From: Micromonospora sp. CB01531
GTDB lineage: Bacteria > Actinomycetota > Actinomycetes > Mycobacteriales > Micromonosporaceae
Direction of reading: 5' to 3'
Assembly (NCBI RefSeq): GCF_001905095.1
Contig: NZ_LWLS01000061.1
Coordinates: forward strand, 1 to 64,000
DNA: 64,000 bases
Of the stretch, positions 55,524-63,871 are shown piece after piece. The position numbers and the translations under genes are program-made. The first letter of the stretch is position 1, and the number at the start of each line of letters is the position of its first letter. The notes beneath the pieces are model-generated. The model made no database searches. It was not told the origin of the DNA and was given only the letters and a program-made list of their open reading frames with translations.

Positions 55524-56282
55524 TCAGTCCTTGGGACCGCCGGCGACGTAGATGACCTGGCCGGAGACGAACGACGCGCCCTCGCTGACCAGGAACGAGA
55601 TGGTGTGCGCGACGTCCTCCGGCCGGCCAGTGCGGCGCACCGGGATCTCGGCGGCGGCATGCTGCTGCAGCGCCTCGAAGTCGACCTTCATCCGGGCCGC
55701 GGTGGCCGCGGTCATGTCGGTGACGATGAAACCGGGCGCGACCGCGTTGACGGTCACCCCGAACGGGCCCAACTCGATGGCGAGGGTCTTGGTGAAGCCC
55801 TGCAGGCCCGCCTTGGCCGCGGCGTAGTTCGCCTGGCCCCGGTTGCCCAGGGCCGAGGTGCTGGAGAGGTTGACGATCCGGCCCCACTTCCGCTCGACCA
55901 TGTGCTGCTGGGCCGCCTGACTGAACAGGAACGCCCCCCGCAGGTGCACGCCCATCACCGTGTCCCAGTCGGCGTCGGTCATCTTGAACAGCAGGTTGTC
56001 CCGGAGCACCCCGGCGTTGTTGACCAGTACGGTCGGCGCCCCCATCTCGGCGGCGACCCGCTCGACGGCGGCCTCCACCTGGGCCCGGTCGGAGACGTCG
56101 GCGCCCACCCCCAGCGCCCGGCCGCCGGCGGCGACGATGGCGTCCACCGTCTCCTTGGTCGCCGACTCCTCGATGTCGACCACGGCGACGGTCATGCCGT
56201 CGGCGGCCAGCCTACGGGCGGTGGCCGCGCCGATGCCGCGCGCGGCTCCGGTCACGATGGCGACGCGGGGCTCCTCCGACAT
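55524..56282 (-). CDS. SDR-family 3-oxoacyl-ACP reductase-like protein
   Basis: The 252-residue short-chain dehydrogenase has the cofactor loop VTGAARGIGAATAR, the LVNNAGVLRD strand, catalytic Ser in IVNLSSTSALG and the YAAAK pair (Tyr and Lys). The C-terminal SFVSGQVIYVAGG is the usual FabG-like end. Acidic residues in VAVVDIEES favour NAD(H). It may be a FabG paralogue or a reductase of other substrates. GGGAGGT precedes the ATG. It follows the GH13 gene on the same strand. Confidence 0.9.
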   Translation of the reverse strand: MSEEPRVAIVTGAARGIGAATARRLAADGMTVAVVDIEESATKETVDAIVAAGGRALGVGADVSDRAQVEAAVERVAAEMGAPTVLVNNAGVLRDNLLFKMTDADWDTVMGVHLRGAFLFSQAAQQHMVERKWGRIVNLSSTSALGNRGQANYAAAKAGLQGFTKTLAIELGPFGVTVNAVAPGFIVTDMTAATAARMKVDFEALQQHAAAEIPVRRTGRPEDVAHTISFLVSEGASFVSGQVIYVAGGPKD

Positions 56283-56348
56283 GATTACCTCCCGGTAACT
56301 TGGGCTCGATCGAAGGAGCTTAACGCAGGGGTACGCGGCGTCCGGCCG

Positions 56349-58001
56349 TCACAGGCCCCTGCCGCGGCTGATCCGGATCCACCGGTAGCCGTAGCCGGCG
56401 AGCTTGAGCTGGTCCAGCTTGCCGACCTCCTCGTAATTGCGGTCGGTGAACACGTCGATCGGCAGGTCCGCCTCGGGGGCGAGCATGCTCAGGTCGACCT
56501 CGACGTCCTCGGTGCCGAGGTTGTGCAGGAACACCATGGTCCCGGTCGGACCGTCGGCGCGGTGCGCGAGCACCCCGGGTGGCATCGGCACGTCGATGTG
56601 GGTGGTGCTGCCCGAGCCGATCTCGGGAGCCTCCCGGAGGGTGCGGATCATCCGCTCGAACCAGCCCAGCAGCGACCTCGGGTCCCTGCGCTGGGCGGTC
56701 ACGTTGACCTTCTGGTAGCCGTACTCGCCCTTGTCGACCACCGGGCGGACCAGCTTCTCCGGGTCGGCCGTGGAGAAACCGGCGTTCTCCTTGTACGACC
56801 ACTGCATCGGGGTACGGATCGCCTCCCGGCCGGGCAGCGACAGGTCCTCGCCCATGCCGATCTCCTCGCCGTAGCGCAGCACCGGCGTGCCGCGCAGCGA
56901 GAACTGGAGCGCGTACGCCAACTCGATGCGCCTGCGGTCGTTACCGAGCATCGAGGCGAGGCGGCGGCGGATGCCCCGGCCGTAGAGGCGCATGTCCTCG
57001 TCGGGGCCGAACTGCTCGTACACCTGGTTGCGCTGCTCGGCGGTGAGTCGGGACAGGTCGATCTCGTCGTGGTTGCGCAGGAAGGTCGCCCACTGCCCGC
57101 CCTCGGGCAGCGCCGGGGTGTCCCGCAGCGCCTCGATCACCGGCTCCGGGTCCTGCCGGGCCAGGGCGAGCATCAGTCGACCGTTGAGCATGAAGTCGAA
57201 GAGCATGTGGATCCGGTTGGCCGAGCCGCCGCTGTCCCCGAAGTACGTCGGCAGCTGGTCGGGCTCGACGTTCGCCTCGGCCAGCAGGATCGCGTCGCCC
57301 CGCCGCCACTGCAGGTGCTGGCGCAGCTCGGTGAGGAAGTCCATGTCCTTGGGCGAGTCCGGGTTGCCCGGCTCGGTCAGCTCGATGATGAACGGGACGG
57401 CGTCCATCCGGAACCCGGTGACGCCGAGCTGGAGCCAGAACGACACGATCTTCTTGATCTCGGTGCGGACCTCCGGGCTGGCGATGTTGAGGTCCGGCTG
57501 GAACTTGTAGAACCGGTGGTAGTACCAGGCCTTGGCGGTCCGGTCGTAGCTCCACGTCTCGTTCTGCTCACCCGGGAAAACCATGCCCTGGTAGCGGTCC
57601 GGCGGCTCCTTGTCCGACCAGACGTACCAGTCCCGGTACGGCGAGTCGGGCGACGAGCGGGCGGACTGGAACCAGGGATGTTCGTCCGAGGTGTGGTTGA
57701 CCACCAGGTCGATGATCACCTGGATGCCCCGGTTCTGCGCCTGGTGCAGCAGTTCGGCGAAGTCGCCCAGGGTGCCCAGGCGCGGGTCCACGTTGTAGAA
57801 ATCGGTGACGTCGTAGCCGCCGTCCCGCCGCGGGGACGGATGGATCGGATGCAGCCAGAGGCAGGTCACGCCGAGCCGGGCCAGGTAGTCCAGGCGGCCG
57901 AGGAGGCCCCGGATGTCGCCCACCCCGTCGCCGTTGGAGTCCGCGAACGTGTCGATGTCGAGGCAGTAGACGACCGCCTCCTGATACCACCTGTCGCCCA
58001 T
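56349..58001 (-). CDS. GH13 enzyme, trehalose-synthase-like
   Basis: The roughly 550-residue alpha-amylase-family protein begins MGDRWYQEAVVYCLDIDTFADSNGDGVGDIRGL. The nucleophile Asp is in GVTGFRMDAVPF, the acid/base Glu in ILLAEANV and the third acid in FLRNHDEIDLSRLT. The order and sequence are close to TreS (maltose to trehalose isomerase), though the PFIIELTEP and C-terminal part may suit another GH13_16 member. No fused maltokinase domain is present. I start it at ATG 58001; longer frames are arginine-rich. Confidence 0.88.
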   Translation of the reverse strand: MGDRWYQEAVVYCLDIDTFADSNGDGVGDIRGLLGRLDYLARLGVTCLWLHPIHPSPRRDGGYDVTDFYNVDPRLGTLGDFAELLHQAQNRGIQVIIDLVVNHTSDEHPWFQSARSSPDSPYRDWYVWSDKEPPDRYQGMVFPGEQNETWSYDRTAKAWYYHRFYKFQPDLNIASPEVRTEIKKIVSFWLQLGVTGFRMDAVPFIIELTEPGNPDSPKDMDFLTELRQHLQWRRGDAILLAEANVEPDQLPTYFGDSGGSANRIHMLFDFMLNGRLMLALARQDPEPVIEALRDTPALPEGGQWATFLRNHDEIDLSRLTAEQRNQVYEQFGPDEDMRLYGRGIRRRLASMLGNDRRRIELAYALQFSLRGTPVLRYGEEIGMGEDLSLPGREAIRTPMQWSYKENAGFSTADPEKLVRPVVDKGEYGYQKVNVTAQRRDPRSLLGWFERMIRTLREAPEIGSGSTTHIDVPMPPGVLAHRADGPTGTMVFLHNLGTEDVEVDLSMLAPEADLPIDVFTDRNYEEVGKLDQLKLAGYGYRWIRISRGRGL

Positions 58002-58078
58002 GTCCGGCTTACTTCTCCGGTCCGCCGGTCCGGCAAACCCGGGCCCCGCCCGGGTCGCCCCGCCGGTACGGTGCCGGC

Positions 58079-58678
58079 ATGAGCGCCGACACCCACCCCG
58101 TCGACTGGTCCGCCGGCACCTGGCTGAATCCGCCCGTCCGGACCGAGGAGTCGGCCGACGGGCTGCTGGTCGAGCCGCGCGCGGGCAGCGACTTCTGGCG
58201 GCGGACCAGCTACGGCTTCGTGCACGACGACGGGCCGGCGCTGCTCGCACCGTTCCCGGTGGACAGTGCGGTGGAGGTGAGCTTCCGGCTCGACTACACC
58301 GCGCAGTTCGACCAGGCGGGGGTGCTGGTCCGGGTGGACGAGCGGCGGTGGACCAAGGCGGGTGTGGAGGTCAGCGACGGCCAGCCGCAGGTCGGCGCGG
58401 TGGTCACCGACGAGCGGTCGGACTGGTCTGTCGCCCCGGTGCCGGAGTGGTCGGGGCGGGAGGTGACGGTCCGGGTCAGCCGGGCCGGGGATGCGCTGAC
58501 CGTACGGGCCCGGGTGGCGCGGGAGCCGTGGCGGCTGGTCCGGGTGGCCCCGCTGGACCCGGTGGCCGAGGCATCGGCCGGACCGTACTGCTGCTCGCCG
58601 AGCCGGGGCGGTCTGGTGGTCCGCTTCACCGGGTGGCGGTGGGGCCCGGCGGACGCCGCCCTGCACCCGGCGGGCTGA
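58079..58678 (+). CDS. DUF1349 (concanavalin-like) protein
   Basis: The 199-residue protein matches the DUF1349 family, a beta-jelly-roll fold related to concanavalin-like lectins. Recognisable parts are DFWRRTSYGFVHDDG, FDQAGVLVRVDERRWTKAGVE and the end RFTGWRWGP. No signal peptide is visible, so the protein is cytoplasmic. It is divergent from the GH13 gene across 77 bases. Function is not known; sugar binding is plausible from the fold only. Confidence 0.85.
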   Translation: MSADTHPVDWSAGTWLNPPVRTEESADGLLVEPRAGSDFWRRTSYGFVHDDGPALLAPFPVDSAVEVSFRLDYTAQFDQAGVLVRVDERRWTKAGVEVSDGQPQVGAVVTDERSDWSVAPVPEWSGREVTVRVSRAGDALTVRARVAREPWRLVRVAPLDPVAEASAGPYCCSPSRGGLVVRFTGWRWGPADAALHPAG

Positions 58679-58773
58679 GCCCGGCCGGCGGTGGGGCGGG
58701 TCACCAGCAGGTGTGACGGGCCGCCGCCGGGGTACCAACCTCGGATCCCCCGGCACCCCGCGAAAGGACGGCG

Positions 58774-59448
58774 ATGGCTCTCGCCCGGAACGTCGACCCG
58801 AACCAGTTCACCGGGCTGACGGGGTGGGTGGCGGGCGTGCTCGACTCGATGGGCGCGCTGGAGGTGGCGCTGCTGGTCGCCCTGGAGAACGTCGTCCCGC
58901 CGATCCCGAGCGAGATCGTGCTGGCGATGGCCGGCTACCTCTGCGCCGAGGGCCGGTTCAACGTGGTGCTGATCGTGCTCGCCGCGACCGCCGGATCGCT
59001 GCTCGGCGCGGTGCTGCTGTACTGGCTCGGCGCGGCGCTCGGCGAGGAACGGCTGAAGCGCTGGCTGGACCACGTCCCGCTGGTGGACCGGGACGACCTG
59101 GAGAAGGCCGACCGCTGGTTCGAGCGGTACGGCAGGTGGGCGGTGCTGGTCGGCCGGCTGGTGCTGGTGGTGCGCAGCCTGGTGTCCGTCCCGGCCGGGG
59201 CCAACCGGCTGCCGCTGGGCGAGTTCCTGCTGCTCACCGCGCTGGGCAGCGGGGTCTGGAACGCGTTGCTCGTCGGGCTCGGCTTCGCCCTCGGCTCCCG
59301 CTGGGAGCAGGTCGACCGGTACAGCAGCTGGTTCAACTACGCGATCTTCGCGGTCTTCGGCATCATGATCGCGAGCTGGGCGACGAAGCGGATCCGTCGC
59401 CGCCGCCGCGCGCGGCGCGGCCGGCAGTCGGTGACCGCCGGCCGCTGA
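58774..59448 (+). CDS. DedA-family membrane protein
   Basis: The 224-residue protein has the family's opening LENVVPPIPSEIVLAMAGYL and the second-half block GRLVLVVRSLVSVPAGANRLP, four to five membrane helices and a basic C-terminus. DedA proteins have been linked to flipping of undecaprenyl phosphate and other lipids. AAAGGAC precedes the ATG. The stop is only seven bases from the opposing chitinase stop, and no hairpin separates the two. Confidence 0.92.
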   Translation: MALARNVDPNQFTGLTGWVAGVLDSMGALEVALLVALENVVPPIPSEIVLAMAGYLCAEGRFNVVLIVLAATAGSLLGAVLLYWLGAALGEERLKRWLDHVPLVDRDDLEKADRWFERYGRWAVLVGRLVLVVRSLVSVPAGANRLPLGEFLLLTALGSGVWNALLVGLGFALGSRWEQVDRYSSWFNYAIFAVFGIMIASWATKRIRRRRRARRGRQSVTAGR

Positions 59449-59455
59449 CCGCGGC

Positions 59456-61015
59456 TCAGTACCTCGCGGTGATCGAGGTGAACTCCCAGGTGTTCTGGGC
59501 GATGCCGGAGCAGTTGGAGACCACGCCGCCGCCCGGGCAGGCCCGGTCCCGGTTCACCGACCAGAAGGTGAACCGGGACAGCCCGCGGGCCTTGGCCCAG
59601 TCCCGGATCTGGGTCCAGGTGGCCGGGGAGGTCAGCTCCTGCTGGTCGGAGAGGCCGTTCATGCCGGAGATGCCCATGTGGGCGTACGCGGTGGCGTCAG
59701 ACCAGCCGAAGGCCGTCTTCAGCGCGTTCTTCAGCCCCTCGGCCGCGTTGACCGTGTTCTGGTACATGTTCGCCCCGCCGCCGAAGTCGAACGGCATGAT
59801 CGTGAAGGTGTCGATGTTGGCACCGAGCGCGGCGGCCTGGTTGATCAGGCGGGTGCCCCACCAGGACGGCCCGGAGGTGGTGGTGCCGAAGGTGACGATC
59901 GTCTTGATGCCGGGGTTGTTCTGCTTGACAATCTTCAGGGCGCCGAGGATCCGGTCCTGCACCACCTCGTTCTCGAACTCGTCGCTGTTCTCGATGTCGA
60001 TGTCGATCGCCTTCAGCCCGTACGCGTTGATCACCTGCTGGTACGCGCCGGCCAGCGCGCTGGCCGAGGAGCAGTTCGGGCCGAGCTTGTTGCCGCTCCA
60101 CCCGCCGAAGGACGGGATGACGTCACCGCCGGCCGCCCGGACCGCGGCGATGGTGCTGGCGTGCGTGCCGCCGGTGAGCGGGCCGTTGCCGTCCCAGGCC
60201 GGTGTGCAGCCGCCGCCGGAGAGCACGAACGCGATGGTGAACCACTTGATCCCGGTCGCGCCCATCACCGTCGACGGGGCGGGCGGGTCGCCCCAGCCCG
60301 GGTAGAGGTAGGGCGCGGCGGCCATCGCGCCGCCCCCGCCGGTGCATCCGGTGGTGCTGGCCGACACGGCCGCCGACTTTGCCGACTCCCCGTTGGCGTT
60401 GTAGGCGGTCACCGTGTAGCTGTGCGCCGAGCAGGCGGCCAGGCCGGAGACGGTGGCCGAGGTGCCGGTGACGGTGGCCTTCACGCTGGTGCCCTCGTAC
60501 ACCCGGTAGCCGGTGACCGTGCCGGAGACCGCGTTCCAGGCCAGCGAGACCGACGTGTTGGTGGTGCCGGTGACCCGCAGGCCGCCCGGTGTGGCCGGCG
60601 CTCCCGGGTTGCCGCCGCCACCGGTGCACGGACCGCCGTTGACGGTGCAGTTGGTCGGGTCGCCGTTGCCGTTGACGTTGAAGCCGAAGGTGGTGCTGGC
60701 CCCCGGGGCGAGGGTGCCGTTCCAGGACTGGTTGACGGCGGTGACGTGCTGACCGGAGGTGGTCAGCAGGGCGTCCCAGAACGCGCCGACGGTGCTGCCG
60801 GCGGGCAGGTCGAACTGGACGTTCCACGAGGAGATGCTGGCCGAACTGTCGTTCTTCACGGTGAACTTCGCCTCGTACCCGCTGCCCCAGCTGGTGACGC
60901 GGACGAAGGCGGCGGTGGCGGCGGAGGCGGGTGGCGCGGCCACGACGGTGGCCGCCACCAGAGCGGCGGCGAGCGCGGCGGCGAATGTCGCCACCCGGGC
61001 GGAACGGAGTCTCAC
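59456..61015 (-). CDS. Secreted chitinase: CBM2, FN3 and GH18
   Basis: The 519-residue protein has a signal peptide (about 1-33, ending PPASA), a CBM2 carbohydrate-binding module (about 34-130, with paired cysteines), a Gly/Pro linker, an FN3 domain (about 139-222) and a GH18 catalytic domain (about 232-519). The catalytic motif is LKAIDIDIENSDEF, which keeps the D-x-D-x-E triad. Related enzymes cut chitin. It is controlled by a near-consensus promoter (61104-61132). It is convergent with dedA. Confidence 0.93.
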   Translation of the reverse strand: MRLRSARVATFAAALAAALVAATVVAAPPASAATAAFVRVTSWGSGYEAKFTVKNDSSASISSWNVQFDLPAGSTVGAFWDALLTTSGQHVTAVNQSWNGTLAPGASTTFGFNVNGNGDPTNCTVNGGPCTGGGGNPGAPATPGGLRVTGTTNTSVSLAWNAVSGTVTGYRVYEGTSVKATVTGTSATVSGLAACSAHSYTVTAYNANGESAKSAAVSASTTGCTGGGGAMAAAPYLYPGWGDPPAPSTVMGATGIKWFTIAFVLSGGGCTPAWDGNGPLTGGTHASTIAAVRAAGGDVIPSFGGWSGNKLGPNCSSASALAGAYQQVINAYGLKAIDIDIENSDEFENEVVQDRILGALKIVKQNNPGIKTIVTFGTTTSGPSWWGTRLINQAAALGANIDTFTIMPFDFGGGANMYQNTVNAAEGLKNALKTAFGWSDATAYAHMGISGMNGLSDQQELTSPATWTQIRDWAKARGLSRFTFWSVNRDRACPGGGVVSNCSGIAQNTWEFTSITARY

Positions 61016-61103
61016 GGCGTCCTCCAGGGACCGTTGTGGTGGGGGGTGCCGGCTTGCGCGGACCGGCGTGGAGGGTATCCATGAACGTCGACGTCTGCGC
61101 TCA

Positions 61104-61132
61104 TTATTAAGACTGTTAACTGTTTCTGTCCA
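61104..61132 (-). promoter_or_regulatory. Chitinase promoter
   Basis: On the minus strand TGGACA (61132-61127) and TAATAA (61109-61104) are exactly 17 bases apart, and lie 88 bases before the start codon. The spacer holds ACAGT twice (ACAGTTAACAGT), a possible regulator site. The A+T-rich stretch stands out from its surroundings. Confidence 0.65.
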
Positions 61133-61153
61133 GAGGAAATCCGGGGCGTCAGG

Positions 61154-61194
61154 AGGGGCCCCTTCCGACGCGTGCGCGTGCGGACGGGGCCCCT
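61154..61194 (-). terminator. Hairpin after GH16 gene
   Basis: AGGGGCCCC and GGGGCCCCT form the base of a long interrupted stem, with CCGACGCG/CGTGCGG-like pairing inside, starting eight bases past the GH16 stop codon and upstream of the chitinase promoter. Confidence 0.6.
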
Positions 61195-61202
61195 GCTTCC
61201 GG

Positions 61203-62618
61203 TCAGCGGCGGAAGGTGAACCAGTTGACGTTGACGAAGTCGGCGGGCTGGCCGCTGCTGAACGTCAGGTAGACGGTGTGCCGGCCGGCCACCGGGCTGA
61301 CGTTGCCCGGCACCGAGCGCCAGCTCTGCCAGCCGCCGGTGTTGGCGACCGCGAAGCTGCCGATCGGCGCGCTGGTCGGGCTGTCCACCCGGACCTCGAC
61401 GAGTCCGCTGGCCCCGGCCGGCGCGCCGGAGGCGACCCTGGCCACGAAGTCCCGCGGCGGCGTGGCGCCGAAGTCCACGTTGTCGTAGCGGGCCCAGTCA
61501 CCGTTGCTCAGCCAGCCGATGTCCTGGCCACCCTCGGCGCACACCTCCACCTGCACCCCGTTCTGGGCGTTGAACGCCTCGGCCTGGATGGTCGAGTACG
61601 CGTCCACCGTGCCGCCCGGCGGCGGGGTGGTCGGTGGCGGGTTGCCGCCGCCCCGGGTGTAGACGGCCACGTAGTCGACCAGCATCGGCCGGCCGGAGAC
61701 GGTGGCCGAGGTGGGCGTGGCGTAGCCCGCCACCCCGTTCGGGAAGCCGCCCCCCATCGCCACGTTGAGCAGCAGGAAGTAGCCGCCGTGGTTGGTCATC
61801 TGCCCCCAGTACGGTTCGCCCACCTGGGCCTGGGTGACGGTGTGGAAGAGCTGGCCGTCGACGTACCAGCGGAGCTGCTGGGGGCTGACCGAGGCGTCCC
61901 ACTCGAAGCGGTACGTGTGGAACGCCGACTGGCAGGTGCTGCCCGGGCAGGCCCGGGAGCCGCCGATGCCGTTGAACTCGTTGCACGGCCCGCCGGGGGC
62001 GACGCCGCAGTGCAGCACCCCCCAGACCGAGTTGATCCCGTTGACGTTCTCCATCACGTCGAACTCGCCGACACCCGGCCAGTTCTGGTAGTTGCCCCGG
62101 TACGGCGAGCCGAGGGCCCAGAACGCGGGCCAGTAGCCGGCCGCCTCCGCGCCGGTGACGTTCGGCATCTGGATCCGCCCCTCGAGGGCGAGGACTCCCC
62201 CGGCCGGCGGCTTGAAGTTGGTCCGGACCGTCTCGATCCGGGCCGAGGTCCACCGGCCGGCGCCGTCCCTGAGCGGGGTGATCCGCAGGTTGCCGGCGCC
62301 GTCCTGGCTGAGGTTGGCGGTGTTCGAGGTGTAGGTCTGGATCTCGCCGGTGCCCCAGTTGGCCGGACCGCCGGGGTAGCTGGTGCCGGTGTCGATGATC
62401 CAGTTGGCGGACGAGGGCAGGGTGCCGGCCGCACCGGTGAAGTCGTCGCTCCACACCAGGCTCCAGCCGGACGGGGGCGGCGGGACGGCGGCCTGGGCGG
62501 TCAGCGAGACGGCGGCCAGCGCGGTGGTGGTGGCGAGCACGGCCGCCGCCAGGGCGAGCCGTCGGCGCGACGGGCGCACGGCGGAGGGGGCGGCGGATGC
62601 CGCCGGGACTGGGTTCAT
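61203..62618 (-). CDS. Secreted GH16 beta-glucanase with CBM6
   Basis: The 471-residue protein has a long signal peptide (about 1-43) with RRRLALAAAVLA, possibly Tat. The GH16 domain (about 48-300) has the catalytic motif GVGEFDVMENVNG (E-x-D-x-x-E), as in endo-1,3-beta-glucanases. A Pro/Thr linker leads to a CBM6 module (about 335-471; IQAEAFNAQNGVQVE, DIGWLSNGDWARYDNVDFG). It likely degrades laminarin or fungal wall glucan. Promoter and operator lie directly upstream. Confidence 0.92.
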   Translation of the reverse strand: MNPVPAASAAPSAVRPSRRRLALAAAVLATTTALAAVSLTAQAAVPPPPSGWSLVWSDDFTGAAGTLPSSANWIIDTGTSYPGGPANWGTGEIQTYTSNTANLSQDGAGNLRITPLRDGAGRWTSARIETVRTNFKPPAGGVLALEGRIQMPNVTGAEAAGYWPAFWALGSPYRGNYQNWPGVGEFDVMENVNGINSVWGVLHCGVAPGGPCNEFNGIGGSRACPGSTCQSAFHTYRFEWDASVSPQQLRWYVDGQLFHTVTQAQVGEPYWGQMTNHGGYFLLLNVAMGGGFPNGVAGYATPTSATVSGRPMLVDYVAVYTRGGGNPPPTTPPPGGTVDAYSTIQAEAFNAQNGVQVEVCAEGGQDIGWLSNGDWARYDNVDFGATPPRDFVARVASGAPAGASGLVEVRVDSPTSAPIGSFAVANTGGWQSWRSVPGNVSPVAGRHTVYLTFSSGQPADFVNVNWFTFRR

Positions 62619-62646
62619 CGGGGTGCCTCTCTGCGGGGACGGGTGC

Positions 62647-62662
62647 CAGAGAGCGCTCTCTG
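62647..62662. promoter_or_regulatory. LacI/CebR-style operator of the glucanase gene
   Basis: CAGAGAGCGCTCTCTG is a perfect 16-base palindrome with the central GCGC of actinobacterial LacI-family sites such as TGGGAGCGCTCCCA (CebR/CelR). It begins seven bases downstream of the -10 box and so covers the expected transcription start. Confidence 0.8.
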
Positions 62663-62669
62663 AGTGCGA

Positions 62670-62699
62670 TTTCTACGCGCCCGTCCCCGCATTTGTCAA
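62670..62699 (-). promoter_or_regulatory. Glucanase promoter
   Basis: On the minus strand TTGACA (62699-62694, full consensus) and TAGAAA (62675-62670) are 18 bases apart. The -35 lies close to the yidC stop codon region. Confidence 0.7.
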
Positions 62700-62719
62700 T
62701 GCATGTCGATGCCAATCGG

Positions 62720-63451
62720 CTAATGCACGTCGATGCCTGCCGGCTGCGGCCGGCGCAGCACGGCCTGCTCCAGGGCGGTCCAGCCGGTGGTGGTGACCAG
62801 GTAGAGCACCGCAGCCAGCGGCACCACCAGCGCCACCAACACCGTCGTGTAGGGCAGCAACGGCAGCAACCGACCCAGCACGGCGGCACCGGGCCCCTCG
62901 GTGGGCGTACCGGCGACCGTGGCCGCCCGCCGGGCCCGCCGCGAGGACCACCAGGCCAGCGCGAGCAGCGCCGCCAGTAGCACCCCGAAGACCGCCACCA
63001 CCGGAGCGGAGAGCCCGTCCCCGAGGTGCCAGCCCATGGGTACGCCGGCCAGTCGCTCGTGGAGCAACGCGGTGCTGCCGTCGCCGGTGGCGAAGAGGCG
63101 GTACATCACCAGGAAGAACGGCGCCTGCAACAGCGCCGGGAGGCAGCCCGCGACCGGGCTGGCCCCGGCCCGCCGGTAGAGCGCGAAGAGTTCGCTCTGC
63201 AGGCGGGCGGGGTGGTCGGCGTACCGCCGCTGGAGGTCGCGGACCTCGGGGGCGAGCGCCGCGCGGCGCCGCTCCCCGCGGACCTGCGCCACGGTGAGCG
63301 GCGAGATCAACAGCCGGACCCCGATGGTAAACAGGACGATCGCGGCCGCCGTGGCGGCCCCACCGGTCAGCGGGACCAGCGTGTCGGCGAGCCAGGTGAC
63401 GACGGTGGCGGCGGCGGACGCCGCGGTGTGCAGTGGTGCGAAGGCGAGCAC
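62720..63451 (-). CDS. YidC/Oxa1-family membrane insertase paralogue
   Basis: The 243-residue protein has five membrane segments and the YidC core LFTIGVRLLISPLTVAQVRGERRRAALAPEVRDLQRRY, with the conserved arginine of the hydrophilic groove, and CLPALLQAPFFLVMYRLF. It lacks the rnpA-rpmH neighbourhood of the main yidC, and it is shorter than the usual 300-400 residues, so it is probably a second, specialised insertase. The last codons (GIDVH) are nearly repeated just after the stop. The start is GTG 63451. Confidence 0.88.
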   Translation of the reverse strand: MLAFAPLHTAASAAATVVTWLADTLVPLTGGAATAAAIVLFTIGVRLLISPLTVAQVRGERRRAALAPEVRDLQRRYADHPARLQSELFALYRRAGASPVAGCLPALLQAPFFLVMYRLFATGDGSTALLHERLAGVPMGWHLGDGLSAPVVAVFGVLLAALLALAWWSSRRARRAATVAGTPTEGPGAAVLGRLLPLLPYTTVLVALVVPLAAVLYLVTTTGWTALEQAVLRRPQPAGIDVH

Positions 63452-63577
63452 GGGGAACCCCTCGGTCCGATTCCGGATGCCCCGACGGGACGACGCGTCC
63501 CGGCGGGACGGATGACGACGGAACCGGCCGCGTGGCGGATTTCGTGGCCCGCGCCGGTGTTCCGACGCGGTGACGCG

Positions 63578-63871
63578 CTACGCGGCCGAGGGGCGCAGGC
63601 CGGGCGCGCGGGGTCGGGGCCGCCCGGGCGCGTCCGGGTCGACCTGGCGGGGCACCCGGCGATGCCGGGCGCGGGCCCGCAGGGCGGTGGCGTGCCGTCC
63701 GCCGAGCCGGTCGGGCAGCACCCCGACCCGGGCGGCGAGCAGGACGGCCAGCAGCAGCGCGGCGGCCACCGCCGCGCCGGCGAGCAGCGCCGCCGGCCGG
63801 TCCGCGAGCACGGTGAGCTGGGCGAGCGCGTACGCCCACGCCCCCGTCACCGCCACCAGAATCCCCGGCAC
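63578..63871 (-). CDS. DUF6412 small membrane protein
   Basis: The roughly 97-residue protein has two hydrophobic helices (about 4-22 and 29-51) and a basic Arg/Pro-rich C-terminus. Length, composition and position before a YidC paralogue fit the actinobacterial DUF6412 family. The start is uncertain: GTG 63871 begins just before the first helix, but no clear ribosome binding site is present and an upstream start at 63937 cannot be excluded. The remaining bases to 64000 show no gene. Confidence 0.65.
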   Translation of the reverse strand: MPGILVAVTGAWAYALAQLTVLADRPAALLAGAAVAAALLLAVLLAARVGVLPDRLGGRHATALRARARHRRVPRQVDPDAPGRPRPRAPGLRPSAA

